Shown piece after piece: positions 8,262 to 17,078 of a stretch of DNA of 64,000 nt. The first letter of the stretch is position 1. Every line of letters begins with the position of its first letter. The notes under the pieces are model-generated. The model was not told where the DNA came from, did not search any database, and was given only the letters and a program-made list of their open reading frames with translations. The translations under genes and the position numbers were made by a program. The stretch is from Prauserella endophytica (lineage in GTDB: Bacteria > Actinomycetota > Actinomycetes > Mycobacteriales > Pseudonocardiaceae): NCBI RefSeq assembly GCF_005146945.1, contig NZ_SWMS01000004.1:243308-307307 (forward strand), given 5' to 3'.

Positions 8262-9778
8262 GCACCGGCGTGCTGTACGGCGTCGGGCTCGGTCCCGGCG
8301 ACCCCGAGCTGCTGACCGTCCGTGCCGCGCGGCTCATCGGCGAGGCCGACGTGATCGCCTACCACTGCGCGCGCCACGGCCGTAGCATCGCGCGCTCGGT
8401 GGCCGAGCCGTATCTGCGCGAAGGCCAGCTCGAAGAGAAGCTCGTGTACCCGGTGACCACGGAGACCACCAATCACCCCGGCGGCTACGAGGGGGCTATC
8501 GCCGAGTTCTACGAGCTGTCCGCGAAGCGCCTCGCCGAGCACCTCGACGCCGGGCGCGGCGTGGTGGTGCTGTGCGAGGGAGACCCGTTCTTCTACGGCT
8601 CCTACATGTACATGCACGAGCGTCTCGCCGACCGCTACGAGGCACACGTCGTGCCGGGGGTGACGTCGGTGAGCGCGGCGTCGGCGGTGCTGGGCAGGCC
8701 CCTCGTGCAGCGCGACGAGGTGCTCACGCTGCTGCCGGGCACGCTGCCGGCGCCGGAACTGGCCCGCAGGCTCGCCGACACGGAGTCCGCGGCGGTGCTC
8801 AAGCTCGGCCGCACCTTCGGTTCCGTTCGCGACGCGCTCGCCGAGTCAGGCAGGCTCGACGAGGCGTTCTACGTCGAGCGCGCGACATGGCAGGCGCAGC
8901 GCGTTGAGCCGTTCGCCGAGGTGGACCCCGAGACCGTGCCGTACTTCTCGCTCGCCGTCGTGCCGAGCCCCGCCTACGCCTCCCGCAAGTCGGGTGAGCC
9001 GGGCCCGGAGGAGTCCGCCCGCGCTCGGGAGAGCGGTGGCGAGGTCACGGTGGTCGGGCTCGGTCCGGCGGGTCCGGAATGGCTCACGCCGGAGGCCGAG
9101 CAGGCGCTGGCGGAGGCCGAGCACCTCGTTGGCTACGGCCCGTATCTGGCGAAGGTGCCGCAGCGGGCTGGCCAGCGCAGGCACGCGTCCGGTAACCGGG
9201 TCGAGGCCGAGCGGGCCGTCGAGGCGCTGGAACTGGCCGCAGGCGGTGCGCGGGTCGCCGTGGTCTCCTCTGGCGACCCCGGGGTGTTCGCGATGGCCTC
9301 CGCCGTACTGGAGCAGGCCGAGCAGCCGGCGTGGGCGGGCGTGTCGGTGCGCGTGCTGCCAGGGCTGACGGCGGCACAGGCGGCGGCGTCGCGAGTGGGT
9401 GCCCCGCTCGGGCACGACTACTGCGTGCTGTCGCTTTCCGACCGGCTCAAGCCGTGGGAGGTCATCGAGCGCAGGCTCGACGCGGCCGGCGCGGCCGACC
9501 TCGTCGTGGCGATCTACAACCCCGCCTCACGCAGCCGGACGACCCAGCTCGGGATCGCCAGGGACGTGCTGCTGCGGCACCGCGCGCCGGACACTCCCGT
9601 CGTGATCGCGCGCGACGTCGGCGGCCCGGAGGAGTCCGTGCGCGTGGACACCCTCGGTGGATTCGATCCGGCGACCGTGGACATGCGCTGCCTGCTCATC
9701 GTCGGCTCCTCCCGCACGAGGGTCCGTGAACAACCCGGCGGAACCCCCGTCGTCTGGACCCCCCGCAGCTACGCCTGA
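8258..9778 (+). CDS. cobIJ: Fused CobI-CobJ methyltransferase
   Basis: A 506-residue fusion of two SAM-dependent tetrapyrrole methylases. Residues about 1-245 are CobI (precorrin-2 C20-methyltransferase): [20 protein letters not shown] and [19 protein letters not shown]. Residues about 262-506 are CobJ (precorrin-3B C17-methyltransferase, ring contraction): [35 protein letters not shown] and [16 protein letters not shown]. The joining segment is charged and poorly conserved. Such fusions are common in actinobacteria, including mycobacteria. The two activities flank the CobG step. The last gene of the cobG-cobH-cobIJ operon, it is followed by a strong hairpin. Confidence 0.97.
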   Translation: MSTGVLYGVGLGPGDPELLTVRAARLIGEADVIAYHCARHGRSIARSVAEPYLREGQLEEKLVYPVTTETTNHPGGYEGAIAEFYELSAKRLAEHLDAGRGVVVLCEGDPFFYGSYMYMHERLADRYEAHVVPGVTSVSAASAVLGRPLVQRDEVLTLLPGTLPAPELARRLADTESAAVLKLGRTFGSVRDALAESGRLDEAFYVERATWQAQRVEPFAEVDPETVPYFSLAVVPSPAYASRKSGEPGPEESARARESGGEVTVVGLGPAGPEWLTPEAEQALAEAEHLVGYGPYLAKVPQRAGQRRHASGNRVEAERAVEALELAAGGARVAVVSSGDPGVFAMASAVLEQAEQPAWAGVSVRVLPGLTAAQAAASRVGAPLGHDYCVLSLSDRLKPWEVIERRLDAAGAADLVVAIYNPASRSRTTQLGIARDVLLRHRAPDTPVVIARDVGGPEESVRVDTLGGFDPATVDMRCLLIVGSSRTRVREQPGGTPVVWTPRSYA

Positions 9779-9781
9779 ACT

Positions 9782-9834
9782 GCCCCCAAGGCCACCTTAG
9801 GTGCGTTGAGCGCAACAAAGGTGGCCTTGGGGGC
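9782..9834. terminator. Bidirectional terminator-like palindrome (family copy 1)
   Basis: A perfect 17-bp inverted repeat (9782-9798 and 9818-9834, left arm GCCCCCAAGGCCACCTT) encloses a smaller GTTG/CAAC stem. It sits between the convergent stops of cobIJ and the arabinosyltransferase gene. Its AAGGCCACCTT core recurs in four other intergenic spots of this window. There is no U tract, so function as a terminator is inferred from position. Confidence 0.7.
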
Positions 9835-9850
9835 CGCTACGGAAGTCGGG

Positions 9851-12800
9851 TCAGCGGGTGGGTTGGTTGCCGTCGGGTTGCTGTGGGCCGGGGCCGGGGG
9901 ACCACCAGCCGGAGCGGACCTCCTCGCCGCGGATGATCGTCGGTTCCCTGCCCTGCGTGTACGGCTCGACCTGCTCCAGCGTGCCCCACTCCTGACCCTC
10001 GGCGCCGAGCAGGAAGCTGGGCACCTCGGGCTGTTCGGCCAGCTCGTCGAGGATGCCGTTGGGGCCGCCCGCCTTGCTCTCCGCCCATTCGCCCTCGGTG
10101 GCCAGCGAGGCCGCCGTCAGGTGGTACGCGGGCATGTCCATGATGCCGTCGCGCACCTTCACGGGGTTCAGGCACGGGAACACGAACGATGTCGGCCAGT
10201 CCATGTAGACGGGCTGGTTGCCGACCCGGTCGGTGAGGGTCGTGAACGTCGGCACGCGGGGCGCGGTGACGGCGACCCAGCCGTCCTCGGTGAGGTCGTC
10301 GTCGGTGGCGGCGATACGCACCATCTGCGCGCTGTCCGGCACCTGACCGAGGTCGATGCGCACGTCGAGCCACGCGCCGGTCCCGCCACCCGGCTCCAGC
10401 GCCGGTTTGCTGTCCACCACCTTGATGCCCTCGGGCGACTGCTCGCCGAACTGGATCTCGACGCCGGTGGCCTTGCCTCCCGGCGAGAACACCGCGAGTA
10501 CCACCTGGCCGCCCTCGGGCCGGTTGCGCAGGTCGTACCAGTCGGTGCGCAGCCGGCCGGTGGGGTTCGCGGTCTCGTTGTAGCTGCTCCACATCGCCAC
10601 GGTGCTCGGCGTGAAGCCGTGCGGCGGCTCGGCGAGCGGGTCGCCGGTGACCAGTGGTTGCGAGTGGAACCCGGCCTGGGTCGGTCCGTTGCCCTCGTCG
10701 GCCTGTGGCAGCCCGCCAGGCGCGGTGGTCTCCTTGTCCTCGGCGGTCCGCTGCATCGCGGCCGGCAGCGGGGTGAGCATGCTCGACACCGGGTCCTGCT
10801 CCACCATCACGTGGTCGCCGAGGCCACAGCTCGGCCCGAGGAGATGCTCGATGTTGGCGGCGCCGAGGCTGTAGGTGTCCCGCTGCTTGTGGATCGCCTT
10901 CGCCATGCTGCCGAACTCGGCGACGGCCACGAGGCCGCACACCACCACGAACGCCAGCGAACCGCGCCACAGCGCGAGCCCCCGGCGCTCCGGCTGCGGC
11001 GGTGGCAGGCCGGGGCGCTGTGCGCGGATGTTCTCGATGAAGGCGATCACCGCGAAGACCGCGGCGGCCAGCAGGAGCACAGTGGACAGTCGCACGCCGA
11101 ACAGTTGCGGCGGCATGTTCCACCACGGCACACCCATGCGCGACACGTACCAGTACGCGTTGGGTCCGGTGATGGCGAGCGCGGCGACCACTAGCAGGCC
11201 CGCGACGAACGCGGCCCGGTTGCGTTTGGACCGCAGCACCGACGAGCTCGTCGCCAGCGCCGTCAACGCCGCCATGGCCGCGCCGACGGCGGCGAACGCG
11301 CCGAAGTGGTGGGTCCACTTGGTCGGCGTCAGCGCCATCATCAGGAAGAACAGGGCGACCGTGCCGATGAGCCTCCGGCTCGGCCCGAGCGCCGCGCCGG
11401 GAATCCGGCCGCGGCGCAGCAGCACCACGAGACACGTGCCGACGCACAACAGCAGCAGCAGCACCGGGAACCGGCGCGACGCCGAGCCGTCGACGGTGGA
11501 GCTGAACAGCTGCTGGTAGCGGATCAGCTCCTGGAACCACGACAGGCTCGGGCCGACCTCGTTGCGAATGCGCGTCGCCTCGGCGACCGTCGCGTACGTC
11601 TGGTCGGCGAACACCACGAGCAGCACCAGCACGCCCGACGCCACGATCGGCGCCAGCACGTGGGTCCAACCCGCCTCGCGCGCCCGCTGGCGCAGCAGCT
11701 GGAACAGTGGCCGCGCGGCCACGAGGAACGGGGCGACGGCGATGAGCCCGGTCGGCGTCGCGGCGAGGGTGAACGCGGCGGCCAGCAGGCCGAGGCACAC
11801 CGGCAGGAGCCTGCGCGTCACGAGGGCGCGCTCCACCGCGCACAGCGCAAGCAGCGAACCGACGGCGGCGACCGGCTCGGGGCGCGTGCCGTTGTTGTAG
11901 GGCATCCACCAGACGAGGAACACCACGGCGGCGGCCCAGCCCGCGGCCCGGCTGGAGCGGACGGCCTTGCCGAGGCGCGGCATGACCTCTCTGCTGATCA
12001 GCAACCAGCTCAGCACGCCGAGCAGGAACGAGGGCAGGCGGATCCAGGGCGCCACCACGCTGACGTGCGCCATGCCCTGGTAGACGTGGTAGAACCAGCC
12101 GAACGGAGCCTCCGCGACGCCGAACCACCGGTGGTAGTTGGCGAGGAATCCCGCGTCCTCGGTGACCCTCGCCATCGACAGGATGTAGCCGTCGTCCGAC
12201 GTCACGGGTCCGATGAACACCCACGCGCCGAGCGCGCCGATCACCGTGATGTCGCGCCCGGTCAGCCGCCACCAGCCCACCGGCGCCCAGCGCGGGGCGC
12301 GTCTGGCGTAGCCGCGGTCGAGGCGGTTGACCGCGAACAGGCAGCCGATCATGGCGAGCACGCCGAGTACGCACACGGCGATCTTGAGCGTGGTCGGCGA
12401 TGACTGATAGCGCGTGTCCGGGGTGATCGAGACGCCGAGGCCGTCGATCGGGTCCTGGCCGTTCTCGATCGTCGTGTAGATGCCGATGACGCGCGGGCGG
12501 ACGTCGCCGTCCTCCTGGTAGACGGGCGTGCCGCCCACCGACAGCGACGTGCCGTAGGCGGTGGAGTGGAAGAGAACGTCACAACCGGAGGCAGGCAGCG
12601 GCTGGCGCACCACCTGCTCGCCGCGGTTGTAGGCGACCAGCAACCCGTCGTCGACCCTCAGCTGCATGCCGGCGCCGTTGCCGAGGCGCGCGGCGGGCAC
12701 GGTCGACATCAGCAGCGCGTCGCCCGCGGTTCGCCCGTCGACGGACCGCACCGTCTGACACGGGATCTCCATCCGCAGGTCCTGCGCCCAGTACCCCGAG

Positions 12801-13033
12801 AGCGGAGCGTTCACCTGCGTGGTGTCGCCCCCGGTGGGCCATTCGATGCGCGCGGTGTCCTGCACGACGGGCAGGAACGGGAACGCGAACGCGCACGCCG
12901 CGGCCACGAGACCGAGCAGCAGCGCGAGTCTGCGCCACATCCGTGTCCGGTCACGCGCGCTCGCGGCGGTGTCGGCAGGGGCTTCCGGCTCCCTGTCGGG
13001 ATCTTGGGTGCGAACATCGGTGGCGGGCCGCAT
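9851..13033 (-). CDS. EmbC-like arabinosyltransferase
   Basis: A 1060-residue GT-C fold membrane protein of the Emb family, which adds arabinofuranose from decaprenylphosphoryl arabinose to cell-wall arabinan. One N-terminal membrane segment (about 33-52) is followed by an extracytoplasmic domain. Then come the catalytic loop VTSDDGYILSMAR (acidic pair DD), WWMPYNNGTRPEP and many hydrophobic segments to about residue 690, including the proline motif ALTPTKWTHHFG. The C-terminal 350 residues form an exported carbohydrate-binding-like domain. EmbA/B/C cannot be told apart here. It lies downstream of cobK on the same strand but has its own apparent leaderless promoter, and is unrelated to cobalamin synthesis. 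Confidence 0.93.
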   Translation of the reverse strand: MRPATDVRTQDPDREPEAPADTAASARDRTRMWRRLALLLGLVAAACAFAFPFLPVVQDTARIEWPTGGDTTQVNAPLSGYWAQDLRMEIPCQTVRSVDGRTAGDALLMSTVPAARLGNGAGMQLRVDDGLLVAYNRGEQVVRQPLPASGCDVLFHSTAYGTSLSVGGTPVYQEDGDVRPRVIGIYTTIENGQDPIDGLGVSITPDTRYQSSPTTLKIAVCVLGVLAMIGCLFAVNRLDRGYARRAPRWAPVGWWRLTGRDITVIGALGAWVFIGPVTSDDGYILSMARVTEDAGFLANYHRWFGVAEAPFGWFYHVYQGMAHVSVVAPWIRLPSFLLGVLSWLLISREVMPRLGKAVRSSRAAGWAAAVVFLVWWMPYNNGTRPEPVAAVGSLLALCAVERALVTRRLLPVCLGLLAAAFTLAATPTGLIAVAPFLVAARPLFQLLRQRAREAGWTHVLAPIVASGVLVLLVVFADQTYATVAEATRIRNEVGPSLSWFQELIRYQQLFSSTVDGSASRRFPVLLLLLCVGTCLVVLLRRGRIPGAALGPSRRLIGTVALFFLMMALTPTKWTHHFGAFAAVGAAMAALTALATSSSVLRSKRNRAAFVAGLLVVAALAITGPNAYWYVSRMGVPWWNMPPQLFGVRLSTVLLLAAAVFAVIAFIENIRAQRPGLPPPQPERRGLALWRGSLAFVVVCGLVAVAEFGSMAKAIHKQRDTYSLGAANIEHLLGPSCGLGDHVMVEQDPVSSMLTPLPAAMQRTAEDKETTAPGGLPQADEGNGPTQAGFHSQPLVTGDPLAEPPHGFTPSTVAMWSSYNETANPTGRLRTDWYDLRNRPEGGQVVLAVFSPGGKATGVEIQFGEQSPEGIKVVDSKPALEPGGGTGAWLDVRIDLGQVPDSAQMVRIAATDDDLTEDGWVAVTAPRVPTFTTLTDRVGNQPVYMDWPTSFVFPCLNPVKVRDGIMDMPAYHLTAASLATEGEWAESKAGGPNGILDELAEQPEVPSFLLGAEGQEWGTLEQVEPYTQGREPTIIRGEEVRSGWWSPGPGPQQPDGNQPTR

Positions 13034-13041
13034 TGCACGTC

Positions 13042-13047
13042 ACGCTA
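13042..13047 (-). promoter_or_regulatory. -10 box of arabinosyltransferase gene
   Basis: On the minus strand TAGCGT ends 8 bases before the ATG at 13033, with no ribosome binding site; a leaderless message is likely. It suggests the gene is not simply read through from cobK. Confidence 0.4.
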
Positions 13048-13105
13048 GCGGGAAGCGCAGAGTCGGCGCCCCCGGGGCTGGCCGAGTGTTGCCTCCCGCG
13101 CCGAA

Positions 13106-13876
13106 TCACGTGAGCCCGCCGCTCACCCGTCCGAGTGTCCACTCCAGAGCGGTGCCGACGTCGGCGACCGTCGGCACCGGCGGCCGGGGCGGCCTGCGCA
13201 CCACCACGACGGGCACGCGCAGTCGCCGTGCGGCCACGAGTTTCGCCTCGGTCATGGACCCTCCGCTGTCCTTGGTGACGAGTACGTCGATCCGGTGGGT
13301 GCGCATCAGCTCGGTCTCCTCCTCGACGCGGTAGGGCCCTCGGCTCAGCAGCACCTCCAGTCTGGGCGGGAGCGGCGGTTCGGGCGGGTCGACGCAGCGG
13401 GCGAGGAACCACAGGCCGGTCAGGTCCGCGAACGCGGCGAGCCCCTGACGCCCGCTCGTGAGGAACACGCGGGTGCCGAGGCGGGGCAGCAACTCCGCCG
13501 CGTCGCCGAGCGTGTCCGCCCAGTGCCAGTCGTCGCCGGGGGCGGGTTCCCAGCCGGGGCGTTGCAGCCGCAACAGTGGAACGCCCGCTCTGGCCGCACC
13601 GGTCGCCGCGGACGTGCCGATCCGCTCCGCGAACGGGTGTGTCGCGTCGACGACCGCTGTGACGCCGTGCTCGGTGAGCCACGCCGCGAGCCCGTCCGGC
13701 CCGCCGAAGCCCCCGATGCGCACCTCTCCCTCGGGCAGCCTCGGCCGCGCGACCCGGCCCGCCAGCGAGGAGACGACGGGCACGTCACGCGCCACGAGAC
13801 CGGCCGCGAGCGCCCGCGCCTCGGAGGTGCCGCCGAGGATCAACACACGCGGGGCGATACTGCCCTTGTTTCCCAT
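13106..13876 (-). CDS. cobK: Precorrin-6A (6X) reductase CobK
   Basis: A 256-residue NADPH-dependent reductase that reduces precorrin-6A to precorrin-6B. Signatures: the Rossmann opening RVLILGGTSEARALAAGL, the family hallmark VVDATHPFAERI (residues about 75-86), and SRGPYR followed by DVLVTKDSGG. Length is normal. The start ATG 13876 lies only 10 bases from the divergent cbiD start and lacks a ribosome binding site; an internal GTG at 13846, just before the Rossmann strand, is an alternative. It separates the cobG operon and the arabinosyltransferase from the cbiD/cobLM part of the locus. Confidence 0.95.
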   Translation of the reverse strand: MGNKGSIAPRVLILGGTSEARALAAGLVARDVPVVSSLAGRVARPRLPEGEVRIGGFGGPDGLAAWLTEHGVTAVVDATHPFAERIGTSAATGAARAGVPLLRLQRPGWEPAPGDDWHWADTLGDAAELLPRLGTRVFLTSGRQGLAAFADLTGLWFLARCVDPPEPPLPPRLEVLLSRGPYRVEEETELMRTHRIDVLVTKDSGGSMTEAKLVAARRLRVPVVVVRRPPRPPVPTVADVGTALEWTLGRVSGGLT

Positions 13877-13886
13877 GGAGTAGATG

Positions 13887-14951
13887 GTGACTGAACTTCG
13901 TTACGGCTGGACCACGGGCGCCTGCGCCACCGCCGCCACCACGGCCGCGTGCACGGCGCTGCTGACCGGTGACTTCCCCGACCCGGTCGAGGTGCTGCTG
14001 CCCAAGGGAAAGCGGCCGAGCTTCGCGCTCGCCACCGAGGAACTGGGCGACGGCTTCGCCAGCGCGGGCGTCATCAAGGACGCCGGGGACGATCCGGACG
14101 TCACGCACGGTGCTCTCATCGTCGCGACCGTGCGGGCCGGGGAGCCGGGCACCGGCGTCACGTTCCGGGCCGGGCCCGGGGTCGGCACGGTGACCCTGCC
14201 GGGGTTGCCGTTGCCCGTCGGCGAGCCGGCGATCAACCCGGTGCCGAGGCGGCTGATGACGGAGGCGGTCGAGCGCGTGTGTTCCGCACACGGCGGCACC
14301 GGCGACGTCGTCGTGGAGATCTCCATCCCGCACGGCGAGGAACTGGCGCGCCACACGTGGAACCCGCGCCTCGGCATCCTGGGCGGGCTTTCGGTGCTCG
14401 GCACCACGGGCGTGGTGGTGCCGTACTCGTGCTCGGCGTGGATCGACAGCATCCGGCGCGGCGTCGACGTCGCGAGGGCGCTGGGGCACCGGCATGTCGC
14501 GGGCGCGGTCGGCAGCACGTCCGAGCGCGTGGTCATGCAGTTGTACGGCCTGCCGGAGACCGCGCTGCTCGACATGGGCGACTTCGCCGGGGCGGTGCTG
14601 AAGTACCTGCGCGCGCATCCGGTGCCCCGGCTGACGCTCGCGGGCGGGTTCGCGAAGCTCTCCAAGCTGGCCGCGGGCTACCTCGACCTGCACTCCAAGC
14701 GGTCACAGGTCGACCTGGGGCTGCTCGCCGAGCTGGCCGAGCAGGCGGGCTACCCGGCGCTGCGCGGGCCGATCCTGGAGGCCAACACCGCACTGCACGC
14801 GCTGGAGCTGGCCCACGCCGAGGGGCTCGCACTCGGTGAGCTGGTCGCGGAGCGTGCGCGCCGGGTCGCGGCGGACGTACTCGGCGACGCGCCCGTCGAC
14901 GTCGACATCGTGGCGATCGACCGGGCCGGGACGATCGTCGGCCGGGCTTAG
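13887..14951 (+). CDS. cbiD: CbiD, corrin C1-methyltransferase
   Basis: A 354-residue protein of the CbiD family, known as cobalt-precorrin-5B C1-methyltransferase of the anaerobic pathway. Signatures are the opening LRYGWTTGACATAATTAA, then GAGPGVGT-like FRAGPGVGTVTLPGLPLPVG and GEPAINPVPR, and GGLSVLGTTGVVVPYSCSAW. GTG 13887 is chosen because GGAG sits 6 bases upstream and relatives begin with TELRYGWTTG; ATG 13884 is one codon earlier. Since the neighbours encode the oxygen-dependent route with late cobalt insertion, this protein presumably methylates C1 of metal-free precorrin-5 in place of CobF. Its stop is 7 bases from that of the convergent cobM. Confidence 0.95.
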   Translation: MTELRYGWTTGACATAATTAACTALLTGDFPDPVEVLLPKGKRPSFALATEELGDGFASAGVIKDAGDDPDVTHGALIVATVRAGEPGTGVTFRAGPGVGTVTLPGLPLPVGEPAINPVPRRLMTEAVERVCSAHGGTGDVVVEISIPHGEELARHTWNPRLGILGGLSVLGTTGVVVPYSCSAWIDSIRRGVDVARALGHRHVAGAVGSTSERVVMQLYGLPETALLDMGDFAGAVLKYLRAHPVPRLTLAGGFAKLSKLAAGYLDLHSKRSQVDLGLLAELAEQAGYPALRGPILEANTALHALELAHAEGLALGELVAERARRVAADVLGDAPVDVDIVAIDRAGTIVGRA

Positions 14952-14958
14952 GCCGGGC

Positions 14959-15702
14959 CTACTCCCGTGGCCGCCCCGCCGAGTAGAGAAAACTGTCCGG
15001 GAAGCTCTCCGCAGCGAGCACCCTGCCGACGAAGATCATGGCGGCGCGGGTGATCCCGGCGTCGCGCACCTGCCGCGCGATGTCACCGAGCGTGCCACGC
15101 AGCACCTGCTCGCCCTCCTGACTCGCCCGCGCGACCACGGCGACGGGACAGTCCTCGCCGTAGTTCGGCAGCAGCTCCCCCACCACCTGCTCGACGCGGT
15201 TGACCGCGAGGTGCAGGGCCAGCGTCGCGCCGCTCGCACCGAGCGTGGCGAGGTCCTCGCCCTCGGGCATCGACGTGGACCTGGCCTGCGCACGCGTGAT
15301 GATCAGGCTCTGCCCGACCGTCGGCACGGTCAGCTCCCGGCCCAGCACCGCGGCCGCCGCGGCGAACGCGGGCACACCGGGTGTCACGTCGTAGGGCACC
15401 CCGGCGGCGTCGAGCCGCCGCATCTGCTCGGCGACCGCGCTGTAGACGGCGGGATCGCCGGAGCACAGCCTCGCGACGTCGTGACCCTGCTCGTGGGCCG
15501 CCACCAGCTCGGCGACGATCTCGTCGAGCGTCAGGTTCGCGGTGTCCACCAGCCGCGCGCCGGGCGGGCAGTGCGCGAGCAGGTCGGTCGGGGTGAGGCT
15601 GCCTGGGTAGAGACACACGCCGCAGCGGGCGAGCAGCTGCTGACCGCGGACGGTGATGAGGTCGGCGGCACCCGGTCCGGCGCCGATGAAGTGCACTGTC
15701 AC
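14959..15702 (-). CDS. cobM: Precorrin-4 C11-methyltransferase CobM
   Basis: A 247-residue tetrapyrrole methylase. Signatures: VHFIGAGPGAADLITVRGQQ, the SAM-binding ARLCSGDPAVYSAVAEQMRR and DVTPGVPAFAAAAAVLG, ending MIFVGRVLAAE. CobM methylates C11 of precorrin-4 to give precorrin-5. The start GTG 15702 overlaps the cobL stop (GTGA); an in-frame continuation further upstream has no support. A second GTG at 15696 is possible. cobL-cobM form a minus-strand operon convergent with cbiD, so three consecutive ring-modification steps are clustered. Confidence 0.96.
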   Translation of the reverse strand: MTVHFIGAGPGAADLITVRGQQLLARCGVCLYPGSLTPTDLLAHCPPGARLVDTANLTLDEIVAELVAAHEQGHDVARLCSGDPAVYSAVAEQMRRLDAAGVPYDVTPGVPAFAAAAAVLGRELTVPTVGQSLIITRAQARSTSMPEGEDLATLGASGATLALHLAVNRVEQVVGELLPNYGEDCPVAVVARASQEGEQVLRGTLGDIARQVRDAGITRAAMIFVGRVLAAESFPDSFLYSAGRPRE

Positions 15703-16892
15703 TGCTTGGTCACGCTCCACTGGGTCACGGTCCTCGCCGGCGTCCAGCCGGTGAAGCCGCCGAGCGGTGCCGCGTGCTCGACGGACAGTCGGGTCAGCTC
15801 TCCGCCATGGGCGTTGTACGCCCGCGCGAGTGCCTGCTCGGCGTCGAGGGTCACGCCGTTGGCGACGAGCCGCCCGCCCGTCCGCAGCGCCGCCCAGCAC
15901 GTCTCCAGCAGGTCGGGCGCGCTCACGCCGCCGCCGACGAACACGGCGTCGGGCGTGTCCAGCTCGTGCAGCGCCCCGGGGGCCCGGCCGCGCACCACGC
16001 GCACGTCGGGCACCCCGAGCCTGCGCGCGTTGCGCCCGATCCGCTCGGCCCGCTCGGGGTGTGACTCCACCGCGAGCGCCCGGTTCGCCGGGTGCGCCCG
16101 CGCCCATTCGATCGCGATGCTGCCCGCGCCGGCGCCGACGTCCCACAGCAGCTCACCGGGCGCGGGAGCCAAGCGGGCGAGGCTGCTCGCCCGCACGTCG
16201 CGCTTGGTGAGCTGGCCGTCGTGCTCGAAGGCTTCGTCGGGAAGGCCGGCCAGCAACGGGAGCGCCTTGGGGCCGCGACCCTCGATCGCGAGGACGTTCA
16301 GCGGCGCGACCTCGGGATGAGGCCAGTCGCGTGCGGTGCCGTCGAGGCGTCGTTCGGCGGGTCCGCCGAGCTCCTCCAGCACCGTGAGCCCGCTCGCGCC
16401 GAACCCCGCGTCGGTGAGCAGCGTGGCGACCTCGCCCGGGGTCGAGCCGTCCGAGCTGAGCACGAGTACTCGCCTGCCCGGTCCGACGGCCCGCAGCACG
16501 CGGTGCGCGTCGCGGCCCACCGCGCTCACGACCTCGGTCTCCTCGGCCGACCAGCCGAGCCGCGCACGGGCGAGCGTGACCGACGACACCGAGGGCATCA
16601 CGCGCACGCGGCCGGGGCCGAGCCTGCGCACGAGGGTGGTGCCGATGCCCGACAACAGGGGATCGCCGCTGGCCAGCACGCACACGCGGCGGTCGGCGTG
16701 CTCGGCTAGCAGCCCGTCCAGCGCGGGCAGCAGCGGGCTCGGCCACGGCACCTTCCCGGCGCGGCCGTCCGGCACCAGATCGAGCTGCCGCCGCCCGCCG
16801 AAGAGCACGTCACAGCGCTCGATCTCGGCCCTGGCCGGGTCGGTGAGCCCGGCCCAGCCGTCCGCCCCGATCCCGACGACGACGATTGTCAC
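15699..16892 (-). CDS. cobL: Precorrin-6Y C5,15-methyltransferase (decarboxylating) CobL
   Basis: A 397-residue two-domain enzyme. The N-terminal CbiE-like domain (about 1-200) opens IVVVGIGADGWAGLTDPA and carries LASGDPLLSGIGTTLVRRLG. The C-terminal CbiT-like domain (about 215-397) has the Rossmann SAM motif LLWDVGAGAGSIAIEWAR and the usual linker region QLTKRDVRA. It methylates C5 and C15 and decarboxylates the C12 acetate side chain, giving precorrin-8X, the CobH substrate. GTG start; length normal for the fused form. It is divergent from the riboswitch-controlled chelatase operon. Confidence 0.97.
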   Translation of the reverse strand: MTIVVVGIGADGWAGLTDPARAEIERCDVLFGGRRQLDLVPDGRAGKVPWPSPLLPALDGLLAEHADRRVCVLASGDPLLSGIGTTLVRRLGPGRVRVMPSVSSVTLARARLGWSAEETEVVSAVGRDAHRVLRAVGPGRRVLVLSSDGSTPGEVATLLTDAGFGASGLTVLEELGGPAERRLDGTARDWPHPEVAPLNVLAIEGRGPKALPLLAGLPDEAFEHDGQLTKRDVRASSLARLAPAPGELLWDVGAGAGSIAIEWARAHPANRALAVESHPERAERIGRNARRLGVPDVRVVRGRAPGALHELDTPDAVFVGGGVSAPDLLETCWAALRTGGRLVANGVTLDAEQALARAYNAHGGELTRLSVEHAAPLGGFTGWTPARTVTQWSVTKQ

Positions 16893-16929
16893 AAAGCGGC
16901 ACGGTAGCTCAAACGTGTGCGATGATCGG

Positions 16930-17030
16930 CCAGCGGTCGTTCGTGGAACCCGGTGCGAATCCGGGACGGTCCCGCCACTGTGACTGGTCGAGAAGGCCAG
17001 GAGTCAGAGCTTCGGCGGCCGCCTTCGGTT
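16930..17030 (+). promoter_or_regulatory. Cobalamin (AdoCbl) riboswitch upstream of chelatase operon
   Basis: The conserved core is plain: GGAACCCGGTGCGAATCC (a strong P-stem and loop), GGGACGGTCCC, the B12 box GCCACTG at 16974-16980, GACTGG paired with GGCCAG-type arms, then GAGTCAGA. Ends are approximate. It lies in the 5' leader of the AAA/VWA chelatase gene, about 50 bases before its start. In this class, adenosylcobalamin binding represses, usually by occluding the ribosome site or by termination; which applies here cannot be decided by eye. The leader ends with AAGGAG 5 bases before the ATG at 17079. Confidence 0.93.
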
Positions 17031-17078
17031 GCTGACGAGACGTGGGCGAGGACACCCACCCGTAGCGAAGGAGCTTCG

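Noticed and set aside
14952-14958. Terminator between cbiD and cobM
   Set aside because: Only 7 bases separate the convergent stops; no stem outside coding sequence can be supported.
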